DNA of 30,472 bases from the NCBI GenBank assembly GCA_049999765.1, contig JBNGIQ010005303.1, forward strand, positions 1-30,472, read 5' to 3'. The position numbers were made by a program, and so were the translations under genes. A model generated the notes under the pieces. It worked only from the letters and a program-made list of their open reading frames with translations. It made no database searches and had not been told where the DNA came from. Positions 1 through 9,500 of the stretch are shown piece after piece (within the stretch, counting starts at the first letter, position 1; each line of letters begins with the position of its first letter). The DNA is from Phaeoceros laevis (lineage: Eukaryota; Anthocerotophyta; Anthocerotopsida; Notothyladales).

Positions 1-280
1 ATGCAAGCCTGCCGGCCGCTACACCACCACCACCTGCTACCAAGAAGCGTCGTGGGAAGGGTGTGGCAAAGGAGTTGGATGATGCCCCCCCATGCGCAAA
101 GTAGGGGAGTTGTGAAAGGATCATCACGTCGTCAACCTTGTTCATGTCCGAGGAGGTCTGCAATTAGAGTTTGACAAGGCTCCTAAACAAGGTACGGTTC
201 CTCATCACCCTACAGTGGCTGTGGTTTCTGATTTCTGATCATACTTCCATCTCACCCGGCGTCCTCATCGCACTGTACAG

Positions 281-930
281 GCATCGATGTGTGGAATAAG
301 GTGGTCACCAAGCTTGCTTCTATCTGTCCCGACTTTGAGAAGAATGCAGAAGCATGTCGGCTGAAATGGAGGCACATCTACAATGACTACAAGCATGACA
401 AGGCCTTCAATGGTATTTCGGGGAATGCCAGGTCTAATAAGTGTCTTTGGTTTGATATCGTAGATAGGTACATGGGACAAAGAGCACATGTTGTTTGCCC
501 CCCGGGAAGTCATGTGGATTCGCACTCCCCCCCACAGACAGAGGTTGGATCACATGAGGAGGACCATGGTAGCCCATCTCATGATCCCTCATGTTCTTCA
601 CAACCTTAAGAGGCTAGCAGTGTTGATGTGCAGTCAGGTCCACCTCCACTTCAAGGTAGGCAAACCACGGAATGTAAGAAGCGGGCAAGGTCTCGGCGTG
701 ATGATGCAGACAGTCAGAGGTCTGCGGTACAAATCTTGCAGACCCTTACTAGCAATGTAGAAAGTAGTGAAGGCCAGAAAATAGCTTTGTTACAAACTCT
801 TACTCAAGCCATCACTCTCTTGGCAACTTCTCTTGCTGGAATGAGGAGGGAATGTTGCAGCAGTCCCTCTCATTCCATCTCATTCCAGAAAGAAAAAAAA
901 AGGGTCTGTTGCAGCAGTCCCTCTTCAAAC
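281..930 (+). pseudogene. Harbinger Myb/SANT-like DNA-binding protein, one in-frame stop
   Basis: This is the accessory protein of PIF/Harbinger elements, which binds the element's ends and helps bring the transposase to the nucleus and the DNA. The stretch from 289 has the trihelix/SANT look: VWNKVVTKLASICPDFEK, then a conserved ACRLKWRHIYNDY helix and a later CLWFDIVDRY. A Ser/Pro/His-rich linker follows. The frame meets TAA at 607-609 but continues in the same frame for about 105 more codons with a basic patch (KKRARSRRDD) and a Leu-rich helix (QILQTLTSNVES), as expected of the C-terminal half. The exon may begin at a CTGTACAG acceptor just before 281. The N-terminal part upstream is too decayed to read. 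The stop suggests an inactive copy; a sequencing error is the alternative. Confidence 0.75.
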
Positions 931-957
931 TAACAGCCATGTAGTTGGTGGTGTCAT

Positions 958-2457
958 CTACTCACTCTCACTCATGCTTTCGGTCATGTCATCGTCATCT
1001 GGAAAATTGTTCCGGATTACCTCATGGGTCCTTGCAGCATACATGGCATGGGCGATGGCAGAAATTCTTCGAACCCCTTCTGCAAACCCGGGAAGTTCCA
1101 ACTCGTTTCTATCCAGATGGTTCTCAATACCATCTGTAACATCTGTGCGCATGACATTACGAGCTACTACTCCGCTGATTTCAAACAACGATTCCCTTGC
1201 CACGTTACGAGCCTCTGTATCCATATCACCGAGTACGCTGCTTTCACATTCAAGAATTGCCTCTGAAAGCCATGCATCATCAAAGCTGTTATTTTCGATT
1301 ATGCACATGTTATGTAGGATAAGGAATGCTTGCACTACCTTAGGGACATACATCTGTTTCATGTCCAGCCGTTTGAGAAGGCACCTGAAACGAGATTTTA
1401 ACATACCAAACGCACGCTCTACAGCCATGCGAGTACTACTCTAGACAAAGTTCCAGTTCTGCTGTACTGGTGAAAATCCATCTCTTGAGCCTCTATATGG
1501 TGTCAACATGTAAATACGAGGCCAGTAACCTGCATCACCCACCAAACTGTAAAGGCCTAGCTTACCGTGATCACACAACTGCCCAAGTGTTGACCGCCTG
1601 AACAAGTTCCAATCGTTCAAGCTACCTACCCACCCGAAATCATAATCCCATACATAGCAGTTTGCAGAGACAGTAAGCTGAAGCAATTGAGAGTAGAAGC
1701 CCTTGCGGTTGTAGTAGTCCGCCTTGTTAAGAGAGGGTCCTATGATTGGAATATGGCTGCCATCAACGGCCCCTACGACATTTGGAATGCCTCTGATGGC
1801 TTCAAACTGGCTAGCATACCTCTGCATACGAACCTCTGATGGCCATGAGATATACACATCATGTAAGCACCGCACCAAAGCTGCACAAAACTGGTGCACA
1901 CAAACACAAACTGTAGAAGTTCCATATCCAAAGAGATCCCCAATTACCTGCAACCTGTCACCTCCCGCAAGCCTGACTAAGGACATAGCAACTTTATGTT
2001 CTAGTGGCACAGCTCGCCTGTACGAAGTATCGCGAGTTGTAAGCACAGGACTGACCTTGGCACAGATAGCACAGAATGTGGCTTTTGTAATACGCATCCT
2101 TTTCTTGAACATTGCATCACTGTATGAGCACACGAGCTGTTGGTCAAAGAATGATTGGCTTCTAGCATATGACCATGTACTCCTGGCAGTCGGAGAAGCC
2201 CGACTGTCTTCTCCTTGCAATTGCAAAACAGCGCCCACAGAACCCAACACCAATGCCAAGGATGATGAATCAGCCACTTCTATGGCTACGTAGGCAAGGA
2301 CGCCCAACATGATTGCTTGTAAGAGGAGCATGTCTCCAGGTTCCATGGCAATCACGCCACCTAGGTGATGGCGGGCGGGGTGCAGCGTGATGGAGGACGG
2401 ATTGCAGCGCGATGGCGGACGGAGTGCCGAGCGATGGCGGTTCATGTGCACGTTCAC
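958..2457 (-). pseudogene. PIF/Harbinger (HARBI1-like, DDE_Tnp_4) transposase, one in-frame stop
   Basis: This is the cut-and-paste transposase of the Harbinger superfamily, nuclear, with an RNase H-like DDE fold. The reading starts at ATG 2457 and runs 338 codons to TAG at 1441-1443, then continues in the same frame for about 160 codons to 958. Catalytic residues are recognisable: D232 in VVGAVDGSHIPI, D308 in YSLVGDAGYWP and E347 (counting the stop as position 339) in MAVERAFGMLK. The helix-turn-helix-like region (RAVPLEHKVAMSLVRLAGG, then IGDLFGYGTSTV) precedes the first Asp. The TAG sits just before SSTRMAVERAFG, so it would remove the catalytic Glu and the whole C-terminus, including the ILHNMCI segment. 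Apart from that stop the frame is open, so inactivation looks recent. Confidence 0.93.
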
Positions 2458-2805
2458 TTTCCATCACCTAACTTAATTAGAATAAAACCGTCTCACTACG
2501 TTAAGTAATTTAGGTAAATAGCCACGTCCTCATGAGGTTGAAACATGACCACCGGGCATATGTGAAAGGTTTCGGCAGGTCAGGCCGTGACCGGGTGGTC
2601 CTGCGGTGCCTGCACACGTCCTGCCACGACCACATATCTGAATCGGACTTAAGAACTCCTACAAAACTCTTACAAATCTCTGCAATTGTCCCCATAGCTG
2701 GACACAAGGAAACTATACACAGATACTCAAATACATTTCCCTGCACTTCTGCTAGCCACAAGCACTTGTGTCAGTCACGAGCACTTACACATGTCATCAG
2801 AATGG

Positions 2806-2859
2806 ACCCACATACCGTTGCCACCCACCTACACCCACATACCGTTGCCACCCACCTAG
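2806..2859. repeat. 27-bp tandem direct repeat, two copies
   Basis: Copies at 2806-2832 and 2833-2859, each starting ACCCACATACCGTTGCCACC. They are identical over essentially the whole unit, which points to a recent local duplication. Confidence 0.85.
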
Positions 2860-3548
2860 AGTGTCTCTCAGGGTCTGCCCGTTTACTCTCCGACTGCAGT
2901 GCAGATAACTCCTGAATGTGCACTGTCAAACCTTTCTCTTTCTCATCCCACAGCCTTCCCTTTCCAAGATCAAGGTCACGGCTTCGTCATTCTTGGGAGC
3001 TTCAGAGACTGCACCGCATTTTTATTAGGGCAGCAAGATGCGAGCAGACGAATACACGGGTTGCTTGTTTGTTCCAGGCCCTGTGGTGCGATTGAGGAGA
3101 GCTTGTGAGCCGCTCTGAGAGAGTTCAAATTTTTTCAGTGATGGAAGGGGCATGTGTGTCTCTACGGTCCGGGAAGCTAGGTGACAGGCTGGAAACAAAG
3201 CAGGACCGTTCGTTCTTGGCGGTGCCCTCCGGAATAGGGCCCAATCGACAACGCCGAGCTCACTTCCCAAGGTATTTGGCTCTGCAAGCTGATGAGTTGA
3301 TCCTTGCGCAGAGGAGAGGGATTTTGTTCCTTGCTATCGGTCAGGGCCTGTGTTGAAAGCTAGCGCTGTTTTTGACATAGACCACCTGGTGCTGTTCAAA
3401 ATGTCTTGCTGAACGCACCCTTACAATCTGTTTCCAGGGAATGGCGAGCGGTGGTAAAGAGTATGACCCCACAAGTAGTAAGAATAAGTATCCATATTCC
3501 CACAGCAGCAGCCTATCTACAAGAGTGATGCTTCCTTGCTAGCCATGG

Positions 3549-3593
3549 TAGTCAACGAGAACGAGCTGCTCTCTCCGAGCAGCTGGTTGACTA
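3549..3593. repeat. Imperfect inverted repeat (hairpin)
   Basis: TAGTCAAC (3549-3556) pairs with GTTGACTA (3586-3593), and the inner AGCTGCTC (3564-3571) pairs with GAGCAGCT (3577-3584), leaving a 5-nt loop and an asymmetric internal bulge. No function is evident. Confidence 0.6.
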
Positions 3594-3937
3594 ATGCGTT
3601 AGAAGAGGGTGAGACATGTTTGTGACTTGTTTCGGTTTTGCTGCTGCTGCACTAGTTTACAGGAAGGACGAAATATACAGCGACCCCGCAATCCTCAACG
3701 ATCCCAAAGAACTGAAACCCCCATCCTCCAGTTGGTTGCAAGACACGTCGGTATACCTCAAGCACAGACACCCACCCACTCGGTGTTTTTATCCCAGGTT
3801 GGGCAAGCTTCTTTGCTGCTTGCCTTCCCAAGGGTCCCAAAATCTTGTGGTAACGCCAGAACTAATGCCCTAGGCCGACCCTTGGCGGACAAAGTCCAAT
3901 TTGTTAAGACAGCAAGCAATTCTTCAAGAATTGACAT

Positions 3938-4798
3938 CTAAAAGGCCGCCAAGACAATGGCAGGTAGTATCAAGCAAAGCATGGAGAGTTGAGATGCCCG
4001 CAGAGGTGAGGAGGACCAATCTGCAGGAGCAAGAGGAGGCTGGACAGGAGAAGGGGCTGACAGCGGCATTCGCATCGGCGGGCCGAGTACTTGTGGAGGA
4101 GGAGGTGGCTTTTTGGGGGTGGTAACAGGGCCAGTATGGTGTTGGGGCGCACCTGGACTGGGAGGCGGAGCTGGAGCAGGCGCCGGTCTTAAATCGTGTA
4201 CAAGGGCGTAGGACAACTCGAGTGCCTGGACATCGCCGAAGGTGGACATGCCTAGGCCCAGGTTGTTAGAAGTGGCTGCATCAACCGCCACAACCTGTGC
4301 CAGCTGCTCCAACCTGAGGAGGGGCACAGCCCTGCCTGGGACGGCCGAAGCGATCGAGACCTGGACGACCACGGGGAGGTGAACCGTGGATCCAGCCTCG
4401 TTCGTGAGCTTGATGTCCAACCTTTCTTCGGCGCCGACGACGCCGGTGAAGGCGGCAATCTGCGACTTGAGTTGCCCGTAGTTGCGGATGATGGTCACCA
4501 AATTCTTGCCAAGGGTGAAGTCCACGGGGGAAGTCTGCTGCTGCTGCTGGTCGTCGTCGGAGCCGTCGTCGGGCTGCATGGTGAGGCCCCCGGGGAACTT
4601 GAGGATTTGGAACTGGGAGGCAGGGCCCAAGGGGCTGTCGAGGTTGATGTTGCTCTCGTTGAGGAAGATGCTGATGAGCGCAGCGCGGAGCTGGTCTATC
4701 CCTCGGGACTGCTGCTGCGGTTGCCCCCGCGGGCTGCCGGCTCTGCTGCCACGCCCGGGGCGACCCCCTTGCGCATGCCTTGCCTCTCCTCCTTTATG
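3938..4798 (-). CDS. DUF7036-type plant protein, C-terminal half (5' exons not found)
   Basis: This is a family of plant proteins of unknown function, usually with an N-terminal membrane segment and two related extracellular-type domains. The second domain is readable here: IDQLRAALISIFLNESNINL, then QFQILKFPGG, then LGKNLVTIIRNYGQLKSQI, LTNEAGSTV, LLRLEQLAQV and NNLGLGMSTFGDV. These segments match my recollection of angiosperm DUF7036 proteins in order and spacing. A Pro-rich tail follows (APAPAPPPSPGAP and a PPPPP run), then a hydrophobic C-terminus (LSMLCLILPAIVLAAF) before TAG at 3938-3940, which looks like a GPI-attachment signal. The frame is open upstream to a TGA at 4799-4801, and a CAG acceptor near 4712 could begin the exon. 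The membrane segment and first domain were not found in the next 1.7 kb, so the gene may be truncated or have a distant first exon. Family assignment is from memory. Confidence 0.62.
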   Translation of the reverse strand, partial: HKGGEARHAQGGRPGRGSRAGSPRGQPQQQSRGIDQLRAALISIFLNESNINLDSPLGPASQFQILKFPGGLTMQPDDGSDDDQQQQQTSPVDFTLGKNLVTIIRNYGQLKSQIAAFTGVVGAEERLDIKLTNEAGSTVHLPVVVQVSIASAVPGRAVPLLRLEQLAQVVAVDAATSNNLGLGMSTFGDVQALELSYALVHDLRPAPAPAPPPSPGAPQHHTGPVTTPKKPPPPPQVLGPPMRMPLSAPSPVQPPLAPADWSSSPLRASQLSMLCLILPAIVLAAF

Positions 4799-5710
4799 TC
4801 ACTTGCCTTGCCCTTGCCTGTCCCTTCCATTGCTAGCTACGCTACGGGTACGGCTACTGGCCTGGGGCTGCTGTTGCTGTTGCTGCTCTCACACGCTGTT
4901 GACCGACGGATTGACCTAGAATTGCTCACAGGTTGTTGTTGCGCATGCATCCATGGTGTAAAATTGATTGACAAGCAAGGACGACATTCATCAAGCTGCG
5001 TCTACAAGAGGCAAGTGCCCGCAGCGTCCGTTTAACCCATGTTTGCTCTCCCAGGATGATGATGATCCTGCTGCTGCCGCTCCTGCTCTCTCCCTATCTC
5101 TCAGTGGTTTGGACCTGTACCTGCCGCAGGTGAACGCGTTCCTTAGCCTCCTAGCCCCGGACTCTCTGGCTCTCGCTGCCTCCCTGCTGCGGGGCCCATA
5201 TCTATGACCTCTCAAGCTGACCCCTGTCTGCACCCAGCTCCTTGCTCTCCTCCCTCCTTTCCGTCGCTAGTTGTCTAGGCAATAGCACCTTTCCGCTCCT
5301 TCTGTTGTGCCGCCCTTTGTGGCCGGGCTTGCCCTGGTTGACCACCAACACCACTCACACAGTAATGGCGAGTTAAACAGTAGAAGACGGAGGAAGGGAG
5401 GGAGAAGCGGATCCGGAGAAACTGGTACGTGCGGTCTCTGCTCCGCACTGCTAGCCCTCTCGCTCGCCAAGGAAAAGGTCGACAACTAGTTTAGCGTAGA
5501 CTCTATAAAGTCCCAGTCTAGAGTCTAGACAACGACGACGCCGGCCCGAGCCAGTCTGATGAGGGGCGGTTCCCCGCACTGCCTGCTGCTTAGGCGGGCT
5601 GGCTAGAGCAGTAATAGTAATTTACCCCGCCACGCCACAATCCAACATTCTCCCTTCATCACGTCGCCAGCGAAGCGGGGAAGAAAAACCTCCGAGCGTA
5701 TGGCTGAAAT

Positions 5711-5748
5711 ACACCTGCACCTGCACCTGCACTCGCACCTGCACCTGG
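5711..5748. repeat. Hexanucleotide tandem repeat (CACCTG)n
   Basis: About six imperfect copies of CACCTG, with one CACTCG variant in the middle. It encodes nothing obvious. Confidence 0.8.
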
Positions 5749-5832
5749 CGAAAAAGGTCCTTTTCCCGGTCCCGAGCCACCGGTGGCGCCGCCCCCAGAG
5801 CCCGTTCGGTCCCCACTCAGCATGAGACCCAG

Positions 5833-5940
5833 ACTACTAGTACTCATACTAGTACTAATACTAGTACTTATATTACTACTAATACTAGTATCTATACTTA
5901 CCTATATTATAGTATAGTAATACATATACTTATACTAATT
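5833..5940. repeat. AT-rich tract built from ACTAGTACT/ATACTAGT palindromic units
   Basis: Repeated short palindromes (ACTAGT, TACTAGTA) separated by TAT/TAC runs give a low-complexity, self-complementary tract of about 100 bp at a sharp GC-to-AT transition. Confidence 0.75.
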
Positions 5941-6509
5941 TACATGCACAATATTTCCGGAGTTTGGAAGTCTACCCAAGTTTTCCGGTCCTTATAAAAA
6001 TGAACTATAGGAAATCTCACAACATAGAGTTACTCTCACTTTTTGCTCTCCCAGGTTTTTCCCCAACCGGTCAACCCATTAAAAGAACCGGTCATTATAC
6101 TAGTGCAGCCGGTTTTTGGCGAGCTCTAGTTTGGCTCAAAGGAGGAGACGACACCAACTCTGCAAGTTCGGTGGCCTAGCCTACTAGACTAGCTACACTT
6201 TAGTCTAGAAGCTTCGCCTACTGGAACTGTTGCATTCCTGAACCACGAACAGAATCGACGAGTCCCGAGAGCTGGCGGGTGAGTGGTATCATCATAGTTT
6301 GCCTTGCTCTCCTTCGTCTCGACTAGACTACTACGCCTCCCTCTCGACCATTTTGTACAACTTCGTGTATGTATGTGTGTCTGTGACAACCATGGACTAC
6401 GACCAACTCGGTCGACCACGCACGGAACGAATCTGGACTTGATCTTAGGAGTGACACTAGGGACAAGACTGGCTTCTGCACAACTTTTGCACGGTTCTGC
6501 GTCAACTAA

Positions 6510-9500
6510 TTAAGTGGGCCCTCCATCGCCCGGTTTCAGCACCCAAGTGCCTCCTTTAGTGTAGCACAGCTCCTTCATGATCTACATCTCCAGTGCCACA
6601 GTCAGCAAGCAACACGACCATTACCTACCACCCAAAAACTCTAGAATGTTATGCTACACATACACAATGCTTTTCGTTTCCTAGTAGTCACCTTGCTGTA
6701 GATGAGCGCTGGACATTCCCGCTTGCACAAGATCTTGGAGGCTTCCATGACATCTGTCCTCCGCAGGCCACCGCCACTGGTGGCTTTGCTGTGGAGAAGT
6801 TGGATCACACAATCACTGCGAAATTTCTCATCGCACTCGTTAGTCCTTTCACTTTTCCTTTCCTCCTACCAAAGAGTGTGCACTATACACATACAGCAGC
6901 ACGGGTCACAAGTAGATCACCTGAACGGATCTACTTGGGGATTGCCCAGTGAGGTGAGGAAGTAGACACCATCGATATTGGATGCCACTCTGCTCACAAC
7001 AGCAGCCAGCTCCGGCAGAGGTGCACTGGCACCCTGCGCATCAGCCACTGCAGCTGCAGCTGCCTTTGGGTTGCTGTTTGATTGGGACTTGGTGATTGCC
7101 ATCTCCCGCAGGCTGTGACATATGAACGGCTAACTGCAAAAGGCAAGCCATAAAAGAACAGAGGACGACTCTGGATGTCAGTAGCCTGCTAGCTGCTGTG
7201 AGGTCCAGTCATGCAGAAGGCCTACTGAATCCCCAGGAACTGCTTGGGTGAGATTTTATTTTACCTACAAACGCTGTGCTTGGTAAAGATCTCCACCTAA
7301 GCCCCTGGCAAAGCAGCAACAGTAGCCTCTGACATGGTTGACACTTCTGGCATATGTGCAGGGCCTCTGCTAGACTCCGGCACCTTCTCTTTCTCCTTGG
7401 GGTTACCTTTTGGCACTGAAGGTGCAACCCTATGAGGCCTCAGTGGAAACGGGGCCGCACTGCTAGGCAACTGTGCGGCTTTGCCCTCCAATACAGATAG
7501 CAAGGGTACCTGCACCACCTCATTCTGCACCTCGTCCATACTGGCAATGTTCAGCCCCATCGCGTGAGCACAATATCAGCCTCACTTGCACCTCATTGTT
7601 GGGATTTTTCCTTGGCCACTGCCTGATGACGCTTCAGAAAAGACTTGTCTGTGCTCTCCTGAAACTCCCATCCGGCTGCAGCCCCTTCTCTGTACTGACA
7701 AAGAGAGCAGGACTTCTCTCAACATTTCCTTCGGGACTCGAAGCCTATCCAATTGCTGATGACGGGCCACACGGCTCTTGGAAAACAGCTAAAGGATGTA
7801 GTACCGCACAACAGTTCTAGGCCCGCTGTATCGCAGCATGCTAGGTGCTACTCAGCAGCCTTGTACCAGCAGCACAATTCCCCTGAGAACATCCAAAACT
7901 TCTTGTTCTGAACAGCCTGGTGGGGCTAGCTTCATGAGCCCATCAAATTGCAATACATGCACCCGACCCTGATTAATCAGCATTTCACAGTGTCAGGTCC
8001 ACAGGAACATGGAATGGACATCTCTGAACTGTAATGCACCAGGGGAAGAGGGGACCAGAGTTGTACAAGTCAAATGAAGCGACCAGCAACTCACTCTTGA
8101 AAGGAGGACCTTAAAGCTGTCATTCAAACGAAGTGTATCCAGAAAGCTGCACCCAAGAAGCATAGCCCCTGGCTGTCAGATCGTGTTCACAAACGCAAGA
8201 GAAATACCAAAATGCGCTACCAAGTGATATAACCTCTGCAGGACCAATACGAGATAATGAGACAAACTTCTTAACAGCTACTAACCTTCGTGAAAGCCCT
8301 GCACTTCCAGCCCCATCATCCTCCGCTAGGACTTCCACAGCAACTCTGCTGGGCCTGCCCGGCACTAGAGTTTTGATGTACTCCTTCCTGTGGCACCAGA
8401 GACGATAAACAACCTCAATGAGGTTTAGTACTTTTGTCCCAATAGTCTCAAAGCACAAGCACAATTGGTAACAGTAGAGAGCTTGTATGCCTAGAAAGGG
8501 AACAAAGAGAAAATAGCAGAAGAAAAGGTTCAGCGGCTTACAAAGGCATCTCAAACAGGATGACAAAAGCTCCAGACCACTTCATTTGTTGTCTGACGTC
8601 AACAGCGTCAGGACTGTCCATGCCAAGTGCCTACAGGGTAATCCATGGCTGCATGTTCTTCCAGCATCAGCTTACGCTGTTGACAACTTCAGACAGTTTC
8701 ACGGAGCCTCCAACAAGGATAAGACAGTAGCAAACCAAGGACAATCACATGCATAAGTATGTGAACTTCTCAACTATGTTTATAGCCAAGCTAGGGCGCT
8801 GACCTCTGCAGCATCAATCTTCTTGAGATACTCAAAAGAGTGCACCCTCATTTCTTCCTGCCGCTCAGTTTCTCGTCTCCTTACAGTCACCTACATAAGG
8901 TGAGCTGAGAATGGGCATTCCAGAGAGGAGAGAACCGCTCAGTAGATCCCCTGTGGTTTTCAACATGCCAAAAGATGAATCCGTATTTGTCACCTGCATT
9001 TCAACCAAGTCTGGACTGTCTTCCGGGGCCTCTCCTTCTGCTTCTCCCATCTTCTCATCAAGATCAGCAGACCCGCTCGGCTTTTTGGTAGCGGAGTCCG
9101 AATCGTCAAAGTACCTCATTGATGGCCTTAGCTGGAAGATGGCATGCACAGGACTCAAATGTAGCTGAAAAACACACCAGGACATCAGTTGGAAGCTTTC
9201 GCATTTTTCATAGTAACGCTAGTGTACGGGGTGCAAGTTCTCAAGAACGTCCACACACCATACACAACCAACATATTTAGCAGAATTGGTTCTATCAGAA
9301 AGAAAAATCGAGCACCACTTCGTTTCTACATGATATCCACTCCACTCTGCCCTGAACGATAGGTCACGCTCAAGGTCATCCCATATTTGATGTGTACAGT
9401 AAGGATGAAAGATGCAGAACCTGGTTTCCTTGAAGGATCCCTACTGCGTAGCTTGTTGATAGTGGAGTCCTACTTGATATTAGAGTCTAGTTAAGACAGA

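Larger units (their letters stand above)
1..2457. mobile_element. PIF/Harbinger DNA transposon, autonomous-type but degraded, left end outside the window
   Basis: The two ORF types that define PIF/Harbinger elements lie side by side: a Myb/SANT-like ORF on + (289-930) and a HARBI1-type DDE transposase on - (958-2457). They converge, with about 28 bp between their 3' ends. Each frame is broken by one in-frame stop, so the copy is probably inactive. I could not find terminal inverted repeats or a 3-bp target duplication. The left terminus is probably beyond base 1, and the right terminus should lie beyond 2457, perhaps in the AT-rich stretch 2460-2520. Confidence 0.88.
2458..3937. other. 1.5-kb stretch with no recognised gene
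   Basis: Only short ORFs without recognisable domains are present on either strand. The segment carries a 27-bp direct repeat (2806-2859) and an imperfect hairpin (3549-3593). The first ~60 bp are AT-rich and may include the unrecognised right end of the Harbinger element. Confidence 0.5.
4802..6509. other. 1.7-kb gene-poor stretch between DUF7036 and RPC5
   Basis: I see no supported exon. It is GC-rich up to about 5830, then abruptly AT-rich with simple-sequence tracts at 5711-5748 and 5833-5940. The upstream exons of the DUF7036-type gene should be here but were not recognised. The last part is 3' flank of the RPC5 locus. Confidence 0.4.

Noticed and set aside
4379-5035. + strand ORF of 218 codons with Leu runs
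   Set aside because: It overlaps antisense the DUF7036-type exon, and its Leu/Val runs are the complement of Gln/Asp and GC-rich repeats.
5055-5130. Met/Leu-rich + strand reading resembling a signal peptide
   Set aside because: It ends after about 25 codons at TGA with no continuing exon that I can support.
6510-8666. Possibility that TAG/TGA are recoded as sense codons
   Set aside because: NTMT1, TEDC1 and ubinuclein use TGA, and the DUF7036-type gene uses TAG, as ordinary terminal stops. Long genes here have no internal stops, and the RPC5 locus also has a frame change, so decay is simpler.
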